This document shows, piece by piece, positions 42,101-57,100 of a stretch of DNA of 64,000 bases. Position 1 is the stretch's first letter, and the number at the start of each line of letters is the position of its first letter. The notes under the pieces are model-generated. The model saw only the letters and a program-made list of their open reading frames with translations. It was not told the DNA's origin and did not search any database. Origin of the DNA: Siphonodentalium dalli (taxonomy: Eukaryota; Mollusca; Scaphopoda; Gadilida; Siphonodentaliidae); the NCBI GenBank assembly GCA_032622095.1, contig CP136069.1:188655122-188719121 (forward strand). Direction: 5' to 3'. The translations under genes and the position numbers were made by a program.

Positions 42101-45100
42101 ATTTGCATGCTTGAGCAACATACTGACCTTCCATTGACATGAGTTGCTCCTTCCATGCATCGACAGCCATCATGTGAGCACCGTCCAGGCTCAGCTTCTC
42201 AGCTTAAATACAAAAAATAAGTGAATTGGAGATGCTGAGATTAACCCATCTTTTTAGTTCAACAAATGACCACCTATGGTCTTTTGTTGAACTTATTATC
42301 TGAACATTTCATAAGCACGGGGTAGGAACTGCTCCATGAGAAAAGATCCTCTTGTGATTTTCGGTCCAGTTCACTATCGATCCGTGTCCAGTTCACTTGC
42401 GAGTTTTTTGTACTTGGTCCAAAACAGACGTGCTTTACACCATGTACCAAACTACCATATCGCAATAACCATTAGCGATTAAATTCAAACAAAAGTGAGT
42501 CTAGTGTGAAGTTTGAGTTCAAACATATGTGCACACTTATTTTACCAAAAATCTGTTGCATAGATATTCGGGTAGTGAACGGATCTTATCAATGGTGAAC
42601 TGGGACCCATCACTAGTGAACTGGAACATTTCTTAAAATGGATAAATTCTACTATTCCACATTTAGTTAACAATTTCCAACTAGTATGTCTTGATAGTTG
42701 AGGTAGCTGGCAAGCAGGGATGTGGCTAGAGGGGTGTGTGGTGGGGTGTCTCACCCCCCCCCCCCAACAGTGGGTTGAAAATGTTCTTGTCGTTTGATTT
42801 TCAAACAATTTATTGGGGGGAATTAATTGTTTTTGGACCAATATTTGCATATTTTCCTATTTTTTGTCAAAATTTTGGACTGAAATGGTCATCAGTTGGA
42901 AATTTTCCAACCTTAGGGGGGTGACAGGTTGGAAATTTCCAACACTTGGAAAGCTTGTGTCCTGGTCCTCCCCGTGGCTAGTCAAAACTGCTACTAAATT
43001 TAAGAAAACAATATTGTCATACATTTGGTCAACATTGTCATTGGAATTGTCATCATTTGGAAATTTTCCAACCTAAGTGGGGGGGGGGGTGTCAGGTTTG
43101 AAATTTCCAACTCTAAGAAGACTTGAGGCTAGTCTAGATGCTAGGATTTTGCGATTTTCTTGTTCAGATTTCAAAATTTTCGAACACCGGGCCAAACCAT
43201 GGTCGGCTCGGTGTGTCACTGTCCCTCCCCTGTGACCAATACAAAACTGCTAATTAGTTTAACAAAACAATAGTTTAGTACATTCGGCCAAACTTGGGGA
43301 CTGAAATGGTCATCAGTTGGAGAATTTTCCAACCTAAGAGGGAGTATGAGGTTTGAAATTTCCAACACTAGGAAGCTTCAGTTGAGGCCAGTCTAGATGC
43401 TAGGATTTGCGATTTTCTTGTATAGTTTTCCAAATTTTCTCACACCGGGCTGAACAAACATGGACGGACACAATGTCCTGGTGTCTTACCCGTAGCCATG
43501 TGCATTTGTCTGGAGTAGGCTACTAGATTTTAGGATTTATGCAATTCTCAGGTTAAAGTATCTGAATTTTCTTATACCGGGCATATAGAACAACATAGTT
43601 GGGGGGGGGGGGGGGGGGGGGTGCAAATGGAATTATGCAAACTTGTGTTGGTCTGTTTTTCTGATTCAAGGGGGGGGGGGGGGTGCAAATGGAAGGTATA
43701 TACAACAAATGAACTGCATATATATCTCTGTTGCGTAAAACTTGCGTTATTTACCATGGGAAAATCCCCAGTGACCTTCACCAGATCGGATAAGAACTGG
43801 ACCGAAGATCGGAAGAGGTGTCAGCCTCGCGGAGCAGTTCCTACCCCGTGATCAGGAAACTACCTGTGAGTATTTGGTATAGAAAGAGTTAGGGAAGCAG
43901 TTCTGATCCAAATTTTTCTTTTTCAATCTTTTGTCGTACATACTGAAAATTATCAAAATCATTGAGCATCAATTAGAAAATGTCAGATTTATGCCCTCAC
44001 ATCCTAAAAATGTATTTGGTGCAGGTGCTATGGACTTGCTGAGCAAACAATACAGTGAAATTTTGAGAACCAACTTTTCAACAGACAAGAGAGATGAAAT
44101 GAATCCCATTCTAATTCAATATGAATAGCTGACCACGAAAGCTGAGATTTTGTCTCAGAATAACATAAAAATTATCATGAATAGATTTTATGCCGCAATA
44201 CAACTCGAGCTTGAGGCTCTCACTGTAACATTGTACCACAAAAAGCTGACCACATTAACCCATCTAAGTGTTTTGTATATCTCTGGGTGTCTGTGCTGTC
44301 CATTTATGGTTATGTGTACTGTCTATTTATAATACAGTTTATTCTCACCTTCAGAAAGTTTGAGTGGATTATTAGGAGTTTGCGGGTTGATCTCCTCCAT
44401 AAACTGATGAGACATTCGTAAGAGCTGCTCCACCTGATCGGACTCTTCTCGAGTAATTGTGCTCTGCCTCATCGTATAATAATCCTGTATGTTCTTATGG
44501 AGTAACTTCCAAGAATTCAACAACCTAGAGAAAAATAGAACAGAACAGAAAGTTCCATAAAACAGAACACAGCATTGCATAATAAATATAATTTAAAAAA
44601 ACACATCATAAAATATTGCAAAGATAGGGTCTCCCTTGTCTCACTTATTAACCTTTATATTATACTAAATGGATTCTCCCAGTCAATTATAAAAGTAAAC
44701 TTTATTATTCAGAATAAATTAGTAAACGACAGTCAGACGAAAAGAAATACAAGTGCAGAAGGATTCATATTCCTTGGTGAGAAATGTTAAGATAATAAGT
44801 TCATCAATGAGTATTTAGTATAGAAATGGTTAAATAGTAATTCTCAATCAAAGACAAAGTCAATAGAAGTTTCTGTCACTGGAAGCCAATTTTTTTTTTA
44901 GACAATAATATTTTTGGTTTCACATGCTATCATTTTCTTCATGATAGTGTCTAGAAGTACTAATTACCATTGGATTCATAGCTCAAATAAAGGCCTTGAG
45001 GATTATATATTGAGGCAGGTTGTCCAGGGTTTCCATCAGAGGGGCAGCAGGTCCCTTTTAGCAGGCCTTTAAATTACCCCAAATTCACGGCATTTAACGA

Positions 45101-45125
45101 TGTCCCCAAATTAAAGAGATGTCCC

Positions 45126-45164
<39 letters not shown>

Positions 45165-48100
45165 CAAATACACAATCTAAAATTGAATATATATCATATG
45201 TCAAATCTATTTAAAAGGGCAGGATTTATTAAAGTGATGAAATTTTTTCAGAAATGTAATAAAACTTCAATTAAACTAGTACAGGATGGAAATATATTTC
45301 ATTGCGAGATATATGTCCTGTTAGAAGCCATGCAAGATATTGCATTTCACGGGTTTAGATTTAAAAATATTCTCACGACGTGACGAACCATGGTCGGCAC
45401 GCCATGTCCGATATCCCCAAATTAGACCAATATAAAGGCCTGCTCTAATGCCATTTCCGAGAGAGGTTTCAGCCAAATGCAATTGTTACTGGGAAAACAT
45501 CAGGGATCGACAAAAGATGAGACTCTTGATAAACTAATTAGAATACGCATGTTTCCACTCCATTTGGACAACACATCCATCAATGAAATTATAAATATAT
45601 TTGACAAGGACTTAAACAAAAACAGACATATTAAGTTACATTAGTTACAGTGAAACATTAAAGGCACGTGCAGCCTTAATGGTCGAAAATATTCATATTT
45701 GTTCCAAACACCGTAAACAGAAAAAACAGTAAAACGCATACAGTTCCGTTCATATATACCATGACCATTGCGTAAACAGCATGTTATCATAAAGACCTAC
45801 TATATTTTACCTAAGCAATAGCCTGATTGTGTTACAGAAGACAGCACAATGCTAATGGCTAATCACACACAAATGGCATAAACGCTCTTTATTAGTTCCA
45901 TATCAGGTATTCACCAACAAAGAACGCTCTTTATGTTTGCCATCATAATATAAACAAACACCAGAAAAGTAAATTTTTACGCCTTTGTTTACATAACAAT
46001 GGTCAAACATATGACCATAAGATACTGTTTATGCGATATTTCTTATTTGTATACAGACAAAGTCTATCTACATTTTGATGTAGTTTCTGTTTGTAGCGGT
46101 TTTGGACGGGTGGAGATATTTTCACAGGATACCCACCGCCAAGGCCAACCGTGTCTTTAAAGGGTAATGCGTATATGAAGTCATTATGAACACTAAATTT
46201 GGGCATTTTAATTTTTATGATTTATCATTATGGGACTATCTCATATTATATCCAACAGAATGTATGCAACATATGGATAAATTTATGCCATGGATGATTG
46301 CAAAATACACTCATACAGGTGCTCTTTGAAAAAATGGAAACAACAAGATAATTTTAATGAAAATGAGTTATTCTTAAAGCACATGAGTGTATATGGCACT
46401 CATTCATTGCTCAATTTATTCATTTGTTGGCTGTATAAATCTTGTTGGGTATAATATGAGATGGTCCCATAAAATAAATGGCAATATTTAGTGTCCAGTA
46501 CCCCTTTAAAACATCAGTTTTGCCTAGTTTAGTAGTTACAGTAGTTACTTGTTATTAGTTCAAAATAAAGGAAATACTGATTCTGTTGCTCAACACACGC
46601 AGTGTTTATGATCAACTTGATCTAAGTAATTGTGTAATGACTTTTAGATAAGATATACCTGTACAGTCAGTTTTGGCAACTGTAACTTAATATAATATAT
46701 CTGTTTGTTGATGTCCCTATTTGAACTTTCTGGATTTAAATTTTCATTAAATATTTTCACCCTTTTTATGACCTGTTTGTGTGTGTATATACTAACTATT
46801 ACTATATTGCTTCATTTGACCACAACATATCAACTTTCTAACTTTTTTTCAGGTTCACATTAAATTAAATTTTAATTGGCAATACCCATGATCAGTATGT
46901 TGGTGGACTGCTTGGAGAAATTTCAAGCACCATACATCTATAAAATGGCTTTGTTGATGTCAAATGATCCAATACTCCCAAGTGGTCAATAAATATCAGA
47001 TTGTAACTTACAAAACTTGAAAATATAAGGGTAATATAACATGCTGAATGCTTCAGAACCAACCAGATAGATTCCATTTTAGGCTTACGTTTAAAAAAAA
47101 TTCTCCCCGGGTGAAACCCCCGGACCCCCTATAGTCAGAAGGGGGTACCCCCCTTCCGAACCAACCCCCGCGTTTTCCCGAAATGTCCCCAAATTAGGCT
47201 AATCTAAAGGCCTGCTTTTAGCGCCCCTTTCCCCCAGCCCAAATTTCCCCTCCGAAATATTCCCATACCTGATTAACCCTTTACCCAACAGAACGGCCCT
47301 GTGCCAATGCATTCTCTTATATATGCGAGTCGACCATAGGTCGCCTCGCATATATAAGAGAATGCATTGGCTTAACACATATTTAAAATGATAAAATTGT
47401 CAAAGAATGTAGAAAAATATTATAAAGATTGTTAAAAAATGTAAGAAAAAATTATAAAATTGTTAAAGAATGTAAGAAAAAATGGTAAAAAGTGTTAAAA
47501 ACAGAATTCTTTTAGGCCAATGCATTCTCTTATATATGCGAGGCGACCTATGGTCGACTCGCATATATAAGAGAATGCATTGGCACAGGGCATAACTGTA
47601 ACCAGCACAATGTGGTCAATGAACCGGTTCCAATGATATCCATATTTGTATGGTGTTATTGAGACAGACCGAAGATATTTTAGGCTGTTGAAGCTTTATT
47701 TGGGCATTTTTGGCCGTTTTGTTGGGTAAAGGCTTAAAGCCTACATGTACATATGTATCTTCCACTACAATAAAACCAATAGGGAATGATAAATGAAGAT
47801 AATTAAATGACTACTACTGGTGAACTATTTTCAGCAAAAATATTTCTTCTTTCCCTATTCTGAAAGATATCGAAGGTGTTACCGATTCTGCCTGGTTATG
47901 ATCACATTGTCAAATAATACACTGTTCTGACTAGTGATGAATGAATCGTAAGTTAATATTATGAAGACCAGGTTCAGATATTAGCCACTGAAAGTTGGTC
48001 AGAAATATTTTATAGCATAAAAATTTTCATGAGCTTAGTGAGTCGGATATAGAAATCAGTTACAAACAGTTTCCTCCACTGATGTTGGTGGTGAAACTGA

Positions 48101-51100
48101 AATGTTCAGTATATATAATCTGGACTTAACATAAGGAACATCCATACCAAATTGCATTGATATCCATCAACCAGTGGTGGAGATGCAGACAAAACACCAA
48201 CACTTCCAAATCTACAAAGATGAATAACTCTACTGGAAAAAACCATTGAACACTCAATAAAATGATTGAACACTCAATTGATTGCCCTCATATCCATAGC
48301 AAATTTAATTGAGATTCGTCAACCGATGGTGGAGATATCTGCTCGGTCGGATAAAAAAAACAACATTTCCAGATAAACAAGGATGAATATCTGTAGAATG
48401 TAAAATCCAGAAACAACGATTGAACACTCTATTCAATGCCCTCATAGTAGTGAACAACCATACCAAATTTCATTGAGATTCGTCAACTCTTCGAGAGTAG
48501 GGGTATAACAACAGTTTATTGATTCCAGATCATATTCGCAGTTGGGTGATGGACTGAGATATTCTCCCATCAGCTAGAGGGATTCCATTCCCCCACCCCC
48601 CCCATGTGAAAACCCTTTTTGCGGTGTGGAATTACCAAATAATAAACTGTTTATTTATAGTCTGTGCAGTCAAAACAAATGAGAAATAATCCGATAGATG
48701 TAATGAGGTCAAAGTACACTCATATATGAACATACCTTCTACCAGCAGAAAATTGTTGTCGTGCTGCAAGCTTAGCTCCATTTGGACCTTCATTGGAATT
48801 TCCTGCAACATGTGTTGATGTCCAGGAATAAACATGATTCAACTTGTCTTCTGAAACTTTCAAAATTGTTGAGCATCCCATCAAAGTCTTTAGTCGAGGA
48901 TCTGACATTACGACCTCTCTACTGTTCAGAATGAGTTTCACAGTCTCATGAGTCAGTCGCAGGGCCGTAGGAAGCAGAAACTGAGACCATGAGTCAAAAC
49001 CAAGCAATTCCAGAATATTCCGGAAAGTTCTTATCACAAAGAACAATCTGGTAATAGATTTTTCTGAGTGCCGCTTGATGAGGTTTCCCAAAATGTCAGC
49101 TACTTCAGCACAGTCCAATATCAATATGAAGAATTTGGTTAAGTTTTTCATGGTTAGCTTGCATATGGTGTCCATTTCCGAAGTCCATGTTTCAGTTGTA
49201 GATGCACAGATTTTAAATGATGAAATAAGAGAAGTTTGTGCCATCTCTAGATGTCTCTGTAATGCTTCAATGTCATTCAACCCAGAAAATGTTATATTCA
49301 AATCTTCAGAAGCGACACCTGCTTCACCAAATTCAATTTTACCTGCATCCAAATTACCAATATTGCCGACATTATCTCCTTGTTCGATGAAACTAACTTC
49401 ACTATCGCATGTCGTGTTCAAGGTACCTGTACCATCCATTTCCTCAAATTTATACTGAAGTTTCTTTGTCTGTTTCTTTCCATGCTTTGGTCGATCACTT
49501 GGCAGGTTGTAAGCGTCTACTATAGACAGGTCGAGATTTTCTGTCTCTAATATAGAGCCAAGGTGGTGAGATGCTTCCAACACTAGGCTTCTAGAAAATG
49601 CCATGGAATTGAGGCTGTTTTCCCACTGAAGGACGGCTATCATGTATCCATCAGAGAAGATAAGCAGCGGAAGACGAGGGTGGGCAGTTACGGAGAATTT
49701 CTGCTGTAGAGGATTCTCAAACTTGGTTGAATCAACAAGATCATTGTCTGAGCTAAAAATAAAATATGATGAATATAGCTATAGCTATGTGAGAACAGCT
49801 GGTTCGAAGAAAAGAAATAAGGAAATTCACGGTGGGGAAATTATGTGGTTTCCAGGTTGGTGAGTATATGCATACAAAATGGCCAAGGCTGGTGCAAACA
49901 CACAAAAACATAAGATATGAGGAACAGACACAAAACATAGCATTTTGACTGTTACAAGCATTTGCTAGTTTATTTTTTTATACCTTATTTGTTTGGAAAT
50001 ACAACATTTTGGAGAATCCTTCGACTGACAACTTTGGTCAGAATGTTAGAACAAACAACTGTGAATTTGGGCACAAATGAGGTATCGGCTTGTTTGAAAA
50101 ATAGTATAGCATCTGCTGATTCTGCTTGCAGTTGACAAAATACTATGTAATATGTGACCCGCCATATCAAATCCAGTCGGAAGTCGGGATTTTTTTTACC
50201 CTGTGCCAATGCATTCTCTTATATATGCGAGTCGACCATAGGTCGCCTCGCATATATAAGAGAATGCATTGGCCTAACAATTTTTTACAATTTTAATAAT
50301 TTGTTCTTGTATTCTTTAACAATTTTATAATTTCACCCATACAGAGCCCCAGACAAACATGAGCAGACGGCACTCTTCTAGGTGCTTCTATATATGTGTG
50401 GGGCTCCCTGCAGGGCAATGGATGTTTTTTTTATTTTATGTCCTAAAAATTGTAAGAAACATTTATTTAAAAAACATGATAAAAAATTGTTAGGCCAATG
50501 CATTCTCTTATATATGCGAGGCGACCTATGGTCGACTCGCATATATAAGAGAATGCATTGGCACAGGGTAAAAAAGATCCCGACTTCCAACTGGATTTGA
50601 TATGGCGGGTCACATATGTCATATCTTAGGTCATTATCTTTTTCTTCGTTTCTGGTTGCATCTTCGATCGCCTCGGTCATTTTGAATGCCTGATACTCAT
50701 CAACTCGAAAACCACGTGATTCCCCACTGTGAAATTAATTACATGTCAAGTGATCTATATTGATTATCATAAATTCTCTGATAAGTACTAAACATATTCC
50801 TCAGTGTGACAGTGAATGTGACGATAAAAATGTTTTCACATTTCATTGCTGGATTCTCCCTTATCTCAAAAGGAGGTCCAGGGCATACCTTGTGCATTTA
50901 TAATCCGATTTTGATAAATTTTTCAACAATTATTTCAGTGACATATGGCATATTTGACGAAATCAATAGAAAGTTTAAACTGTAGTAGTCTTCCAAATGA
51001 AGTCACCTGATAATCATGAGTGGATGGAGTGGTAGAAAGGTTCCAGGTCCCATGTCCACAGAACAACCAGACGCCTCAATCAGCAGGGGCTCGCTCAACC

Positions 51101-54100
51101 GTGGCATCATACAAACAGATCCGGTGTTCAAAATACAGCTCAGAAAGAGGTCATTGTGAGTCCATGCAAGGTCCGATACCCAAAAATTCCTGAAATGAGA
51201 AGATCATAGTAAATAACATTGTGTCCTGGTAAGGTCTGATACAGCCATCAAAATTTATATAAATGCGCCACAGTAAATTTAGTGATGTTGCATGTTAGAT
51301 TCCATATGTTGCCACGGTGTTTCCTACGGTATTGCTTATTGCCGTGGCCAATTTCGATGATTGCTGATACATAACAATTCCTGAATAAAATGGAAAATCT
51401 CACTGTGAATCCATGCAAGGTTTGATACCCAAAGGGCTATAAACTCATAAAATAACATTTATTAAAAATTGATCTAAGTAAGATTTGTAGATGAAAATTA
51501 CCTACACATATACAGCCCTCATAATTGGCTATGGCAATCGGCAATGCCGAAGCCATTTGCTGAAGCAAACTGGGCCACGATAAAGGGTTGCCGTAGCAGA
51601 TTGCCGAAGCCAAACAATCTGAATTAAAAGGGCTGCATATATGTTGATGGTTTAATGGTTTGAATAGACAAGTGTTGACTACTGATCATAATGTGGATCA
51701 CTGCCAGACTGAGAGAATTAATACATCTGACATGTCAGCGAACCTAACTAACGTTTTTCAAAAACTGATTGTTGAAGCATAAGACTCAATGTTACACATT
51801 AACCTCTTCACTTCTAATGACGTTATGACTTTGAGTAATGGGCTTATGACATTATGGCTATTTCCAGTGGAAAATTATAATGGGAATATCACGAAAACCA
51901 TAAAACTGACTCATTTGAAATGCTATTATCATTCACAATTGTGGAACATAATACACTGTTTGAAACTTTGTTCAGATTACTCAATCTCTCAGTTCCAGTT
52001 TTGAATAATGGCCGACTGCCAGTGTGCTAAAGTAGGTCTGCACTGACATATAGCAGCCTGGAAGAGGTTAATAAGGCTTAACTTTGGTTTAAAGCTCTAA
52101 ATGAAAACTACATAAGATTTGGCGAAAGTAAATTCTAAGCCAGCATGGACCCTTCTTACCTCCCTTTTCTAGACGTGTCTGAACCAGCTCCACAGTTCTT
52201 CATATCGGAGACGAGTACAGTCTGTGTCAATGGTGAGACATATAAGATTGTCGTGTCAGCAGGATGCATCTGATTGGCTGCTATAGATAGAATCATCCCG
52301 CTGTTTGAATACTTGACAACATAGGCTCCCCTGGACTTTAATGGCTCACAGTTTGGACTTATGCGATTAAGAGGGTGAGATATAATGCTCCATTCTTCAA
52401 AGAATGACTTTCGACTGAAAAAACAAGAGAGAAATATTTCTGTTGCAATTACATAAATACCATACTATCTTTTTAATACTGAGATCAGTAACATTAACCA
52501 AGAACAAAATGTTATAGTAGGATATGAATGGTCAAAGTGAGACATATATTGCATCTAGAATAACAAATATATTTTTTGATACCACCTGGCATAAGAATAC
52601 CAACACAATTCATATTTAGGCATCTACTCCCACTGTGTGACATATTTTCTCATTGCTATGAAAGGAGTGGAGGTAGGAAATGTTTTTAGATGTTTCTGAG
52701 ATGCTTTGCTTCTGATTTTCAGAGCACTGATCATGGCATCAATGGTTGATTTGTGATGCTCTCAGTACTAGGATTGCAAAATATGATACAAAGTCTGACC
52801 GATACCATGTCAGTTTCAACCCTTAATGGTGCCAAAGTTATAACTCAGAGGTCGGCCCACTACCGGTAACCAACTTAGCTATCCGTTCACCTGGGGCCAC
52901 AATCACAAAATTGAGATGCAACGTGTTAGGGTATCTGCTGGTTCACAAGCCTGCAAACAGTGGGAACCTCATTCTGCTTAGGCCTCAACTGCTATGGGAG
53001 ACCTAGGATCAGATTGAAGTTCCCCAGTTGAAGTTGGTGATGTTCACCCATTAGTCACCTCAATTATGCATTTTATCTTCTGCAATAGGGCTGGACGATA
53101 TTAACGAAAGTAAAAACCGCAATTTTTTTTTATTAAAACTGCGGTTAACGATATAATCGCGTTTTTTTTAAACATATACTAGAGACTGAAAACAATTTCT
53201 CACTGTTCGATAGAATAACATCATTGGCATTAATTTGATAAGTTGACGTCGGGAATAACATACACAACCACTCAACCAGTGACAACCTCATGCTCGATTG
53301 ATATTCGGAATGAAAAGTAAATTCACTGGTTAAATTCCGCTATTCGGACAATTTCGTTCCGGTGACTTGACAAATTCTGGTTTATACCAGTAATTAGTGA
53401 AACCATTATCTCGTCTATGGCAAAACCTAAAGTGTTCTGTACTATGGTATCCTTTTCTGACTCGGTATGTTCAACTACGTTGAGTAAATATATATGTTAT
53501 TCCCGATGACACTTGAGTCGCTTGACAATTGGAAATGTGCATGGTTTACCGGCAAGACAAATTTGACAATGAGGTTCAGTCTTTCAGCGAAGTCGTATAG
53601 TACATAATCTTTGGAATTCGCCGCAATTTGGCCAAGCAAGGACACCATGTATTTTGGCCAGATTTGAAGCTCTAATTCTATACAATTGGTTTTAACCAAT
53701 TGCAGTAAGTGGTTTCTTCTAGACGAGAAGAGGGCGGTGTCTTCGCCAATTTATTATTTTGATTGACGGTGCATGTGCATCATTGTGCTGAAGGAAGAGG
53801 CGTGGCATAACTGACATTCACATCGATCTATCACCTGATCAGTCGTCGATAAATTTTGGTGCACTCTCTTGCAATAATATTATACGCAGGGAAGTCGGAG
53901 GGTTTGTGTAATATTGTGAGCGAAAGGGGGACGTATTCTGGGTATTCATATTCCCTTCCCTAATTCCGTTAGTCGTTTAATATGATGATTGAATATTGAA
54001 AAATATATTTACACATGGGTACACTGAGTAACATAAACCGCATCACCACACGCTTTAATTTTGCCATGTGTTGTCAGTTAGATTCGCAGGTGCGCACTTT

Positions 54101-57100
54101 GAACTTTTGATGTTGTGCTACAATACAGCTACATGTTTTCATGAACAGTGAGTGACGTCTTTGCAATGTTGTATCAAGGCGGGCGTTTCTCAGGGTTGCG
54201 TAATCATAGTACCACGCTGTACTGAATTCTCAATCAACACACAAAATGTGGACCATACTTACTTGATTCAAGCCCAATGCTCCCGGAGCCTCCCTCCCGA
54301 TCTGACCCTGTTTTCTATTCTGTGTTTTGATTGCACGCTGATATTAAGCTGGGATTTTAAAACTTAAATAACTCGATTTAGGCTTGAGTTAAATTATTTG
54401 TTTGTACACTCTTATGATTGGCTGGCACCCACTGATTGCTGACGATATTACGATTATTTTAGTTTAGATGATATTAGTGACGATATTGAAATTTTAACCG
54501 GGTATTGTTGATTAATCGGGAAACCGCCCAGCACTATTCTGCAAAATATTGAAGGGCATATAATTGAAACTTCCCATAAGGGAAAAAGTTACTAAAACAA
54601 TGTTAATTTGAGACTATAGATACATCCCAGAAGATGGGGCCTAAAGCCCTAAACAGAATGAGGTCCACAGAGGGTGAATTTTGTGATGCTAGCCTGCTGT
54701 GCGGGATAGTGTCACTACATTCCCCCTCTGGGGACCTCATTCTGCAAATGAGAGACACACTATTTGCAGGCTTGCTGGTGCACTAACCTGTTAATACTTG
54801 TTCTCAGTGACTCGTCAAATCGGAGCACAAGCGTGATAATCTGAATCATCTTATTCTTCGTAAACACAAGAGAACACTGGCAGCAGTTCCCATGTATCTG
54901 TAAAAATTAAAATATGGATATGGTAATTACACAGAGATTAATCAATTGGTTTTGATGGATATGTGATATAATTCACAAGTAGTCAGCGCAGTAGGTCTTA
55001 CTCCCTTACGAAATCATCAAAACATTTATACTTCTGTTTATCACAAAATTTACACCATTAAAAAAAATTTATATTGTAGAAAATATGTGACAAAATAGTC
55101 CCTGATCAGCTGATCACTATAATTTTCCACAATTAAATAGAGGATCTACAACGAGTCCCCAGTTTATAGCCGATTTAAAAAAACGAGTCCAGTATATTAG
55201 GTCTGGACCGAGCCTTTGGCGAGGTCCAGACCTAATATACTGGATGAGTTTTGTAAATTCCACTATAAAATGGGGACGAATTGTAGATTCTATTTATTAC
55301 ATGAGCCAAAACCTCGACAAAACATACTAAAATCAACAAATGGGATGCGAAACTAACATCAGCTTCTGTAAGGCATGCGATGACATTTCACGTAACTATG
55401 CATTATTTGCCCGCGTAAAGAAATAGTCCCAGATAAATAAAGACTCTTTGGCATAATTAATGGCATATATTTAATGACATAACTTTTCAAACTCTTCCTT
55501 CATTTTAGTTTGTTGGAAATATATTGGAAGCCATCATATTTTGAGACGCAGTGTACGGAATGTAAACAGACGACAAACCCAAAGTCAAAGGTCACCTGGC
55601 ACTATTTCCTGTTATTAAATGAATGTTTAATATCACAATTTATAGATGGGTTTATTGAATGGAATATACGTAGGATCATGTAATAAAAGTATATACTATA
55701 TTAATTTTTTTTTAATTTATAGAAAATATGAGTTAAAATAGGCACTTATCAGCTTATTATCCCGTCTATAAGCCCAAATTTCAATTGTGTGGATAAATAC
55801 ATCATTTAAATATTTGTGTATACGAGTATTTAGTATAGAAAGCGTTATTAATATTGCTTAAATAAAATAACTAAAACCTCCCCTAAAAAGGGAAGCACAA
55901 TTTAATAAAATTTACTGTTTTAAAAATTGGATTACTCTTTAGCTTTATGTTAGCTAAACAAAGACCTTGCCCAGATTGTTAATAACAGGGCATTTATTCT
56001 ACCGATGATGTACATGTAAAATTAAATTGTCTGAAAAATATGTATAACTTTGAAGTAGCTTAAAAACACAAGTTTCCTTGTTCAAAATCCATAGTAATAA
56101 TAGCAAAAGGAAGAGTGATGGACAATGCCTGAAATAACAATTATATTTCAATTCTAAGTAATCTTACATGATGATTATAATAGGTGACATCTACAGCTGT
56201 CTCCTTGTCATTCTCTTCAGGGAGGGGTATTCCATCGAGAGGGTTGATTCTGTTCCATACACCGCTGATAGAAGTAGCTTTGTTACTCAGGACTCTTTCT
56301 CCTGATTCACATTCCCAATAGAGAATATTCCTGCATCCAACTGCCAGCAATATTTGTCGGCCATCATTTGACAAGAACACCTGACTTCTCACTGAAAAAA
56401 CAGATAAAAATTATATAACATTAAGGCCACTCAAAATTTATTATCTGTTTCTATGACACTTTTTTTTAAAATGAGCAACAGGCAAGTTTTGATATGGGAG
56501 AGTCGCATATAAAAGATAATGCACTGGCAAAGGATCTTTAATGCTGCCCAGCGCATCTCCTGTCATGAAATGGTTTAATATGGTCAAACAAACATAATGT
56601 TCTGTTTCTCGAACAAAGTTTGTTCAGTATGGGAAGGCAGACAGGATTTTATATTATTTTTTACAAGTAATTTACCAGACAGGCAATTTTATATACCAAA
56701 TTTTTATGACCATAATTTCCCCGCAAGCATGTTTTTATGTTTATTCTTGAATTATCAGAAAACATTGTTTGTACATGTATGAAAAATTTCTTTTCATGAA
56801 TAAATGTTAATGCTATTATAATGCAACCAAAAGACAAGCAATTTGAACAAACCAAAAAGTAAAATATAATATCATCAGAGAAAACAAATGGAATTATCAA
56901 ATATAAGTTGAAATATGTCTAGCTAGATTTATGATCAGTAGTCATCCATTGTCAAGCGACAGGATAATTTATAATTTCCAGTTTAAGTTGGAAATAAAAA
57001 GCACCCAGCAGGGCATATGTTTATGAAGGAGCAGGTGTGTGAGAATCAGATCATTAATTTTGTTTGGCCTATGTATTTTACATCACTTTCAGCAGCTATA

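Noticed and set aside
49075-49458. 127-aa plus-strand ORF
   Set aside because: Antisense shadow of CPLANE1 exon 9.
49985-50209. 74-aa minus ORF considered as a CPLANE1 exon
   Set aside because: It lacks an acceptor in phase with exon 7 or 8, and exon 9 already aligns directly to the preceding exons.
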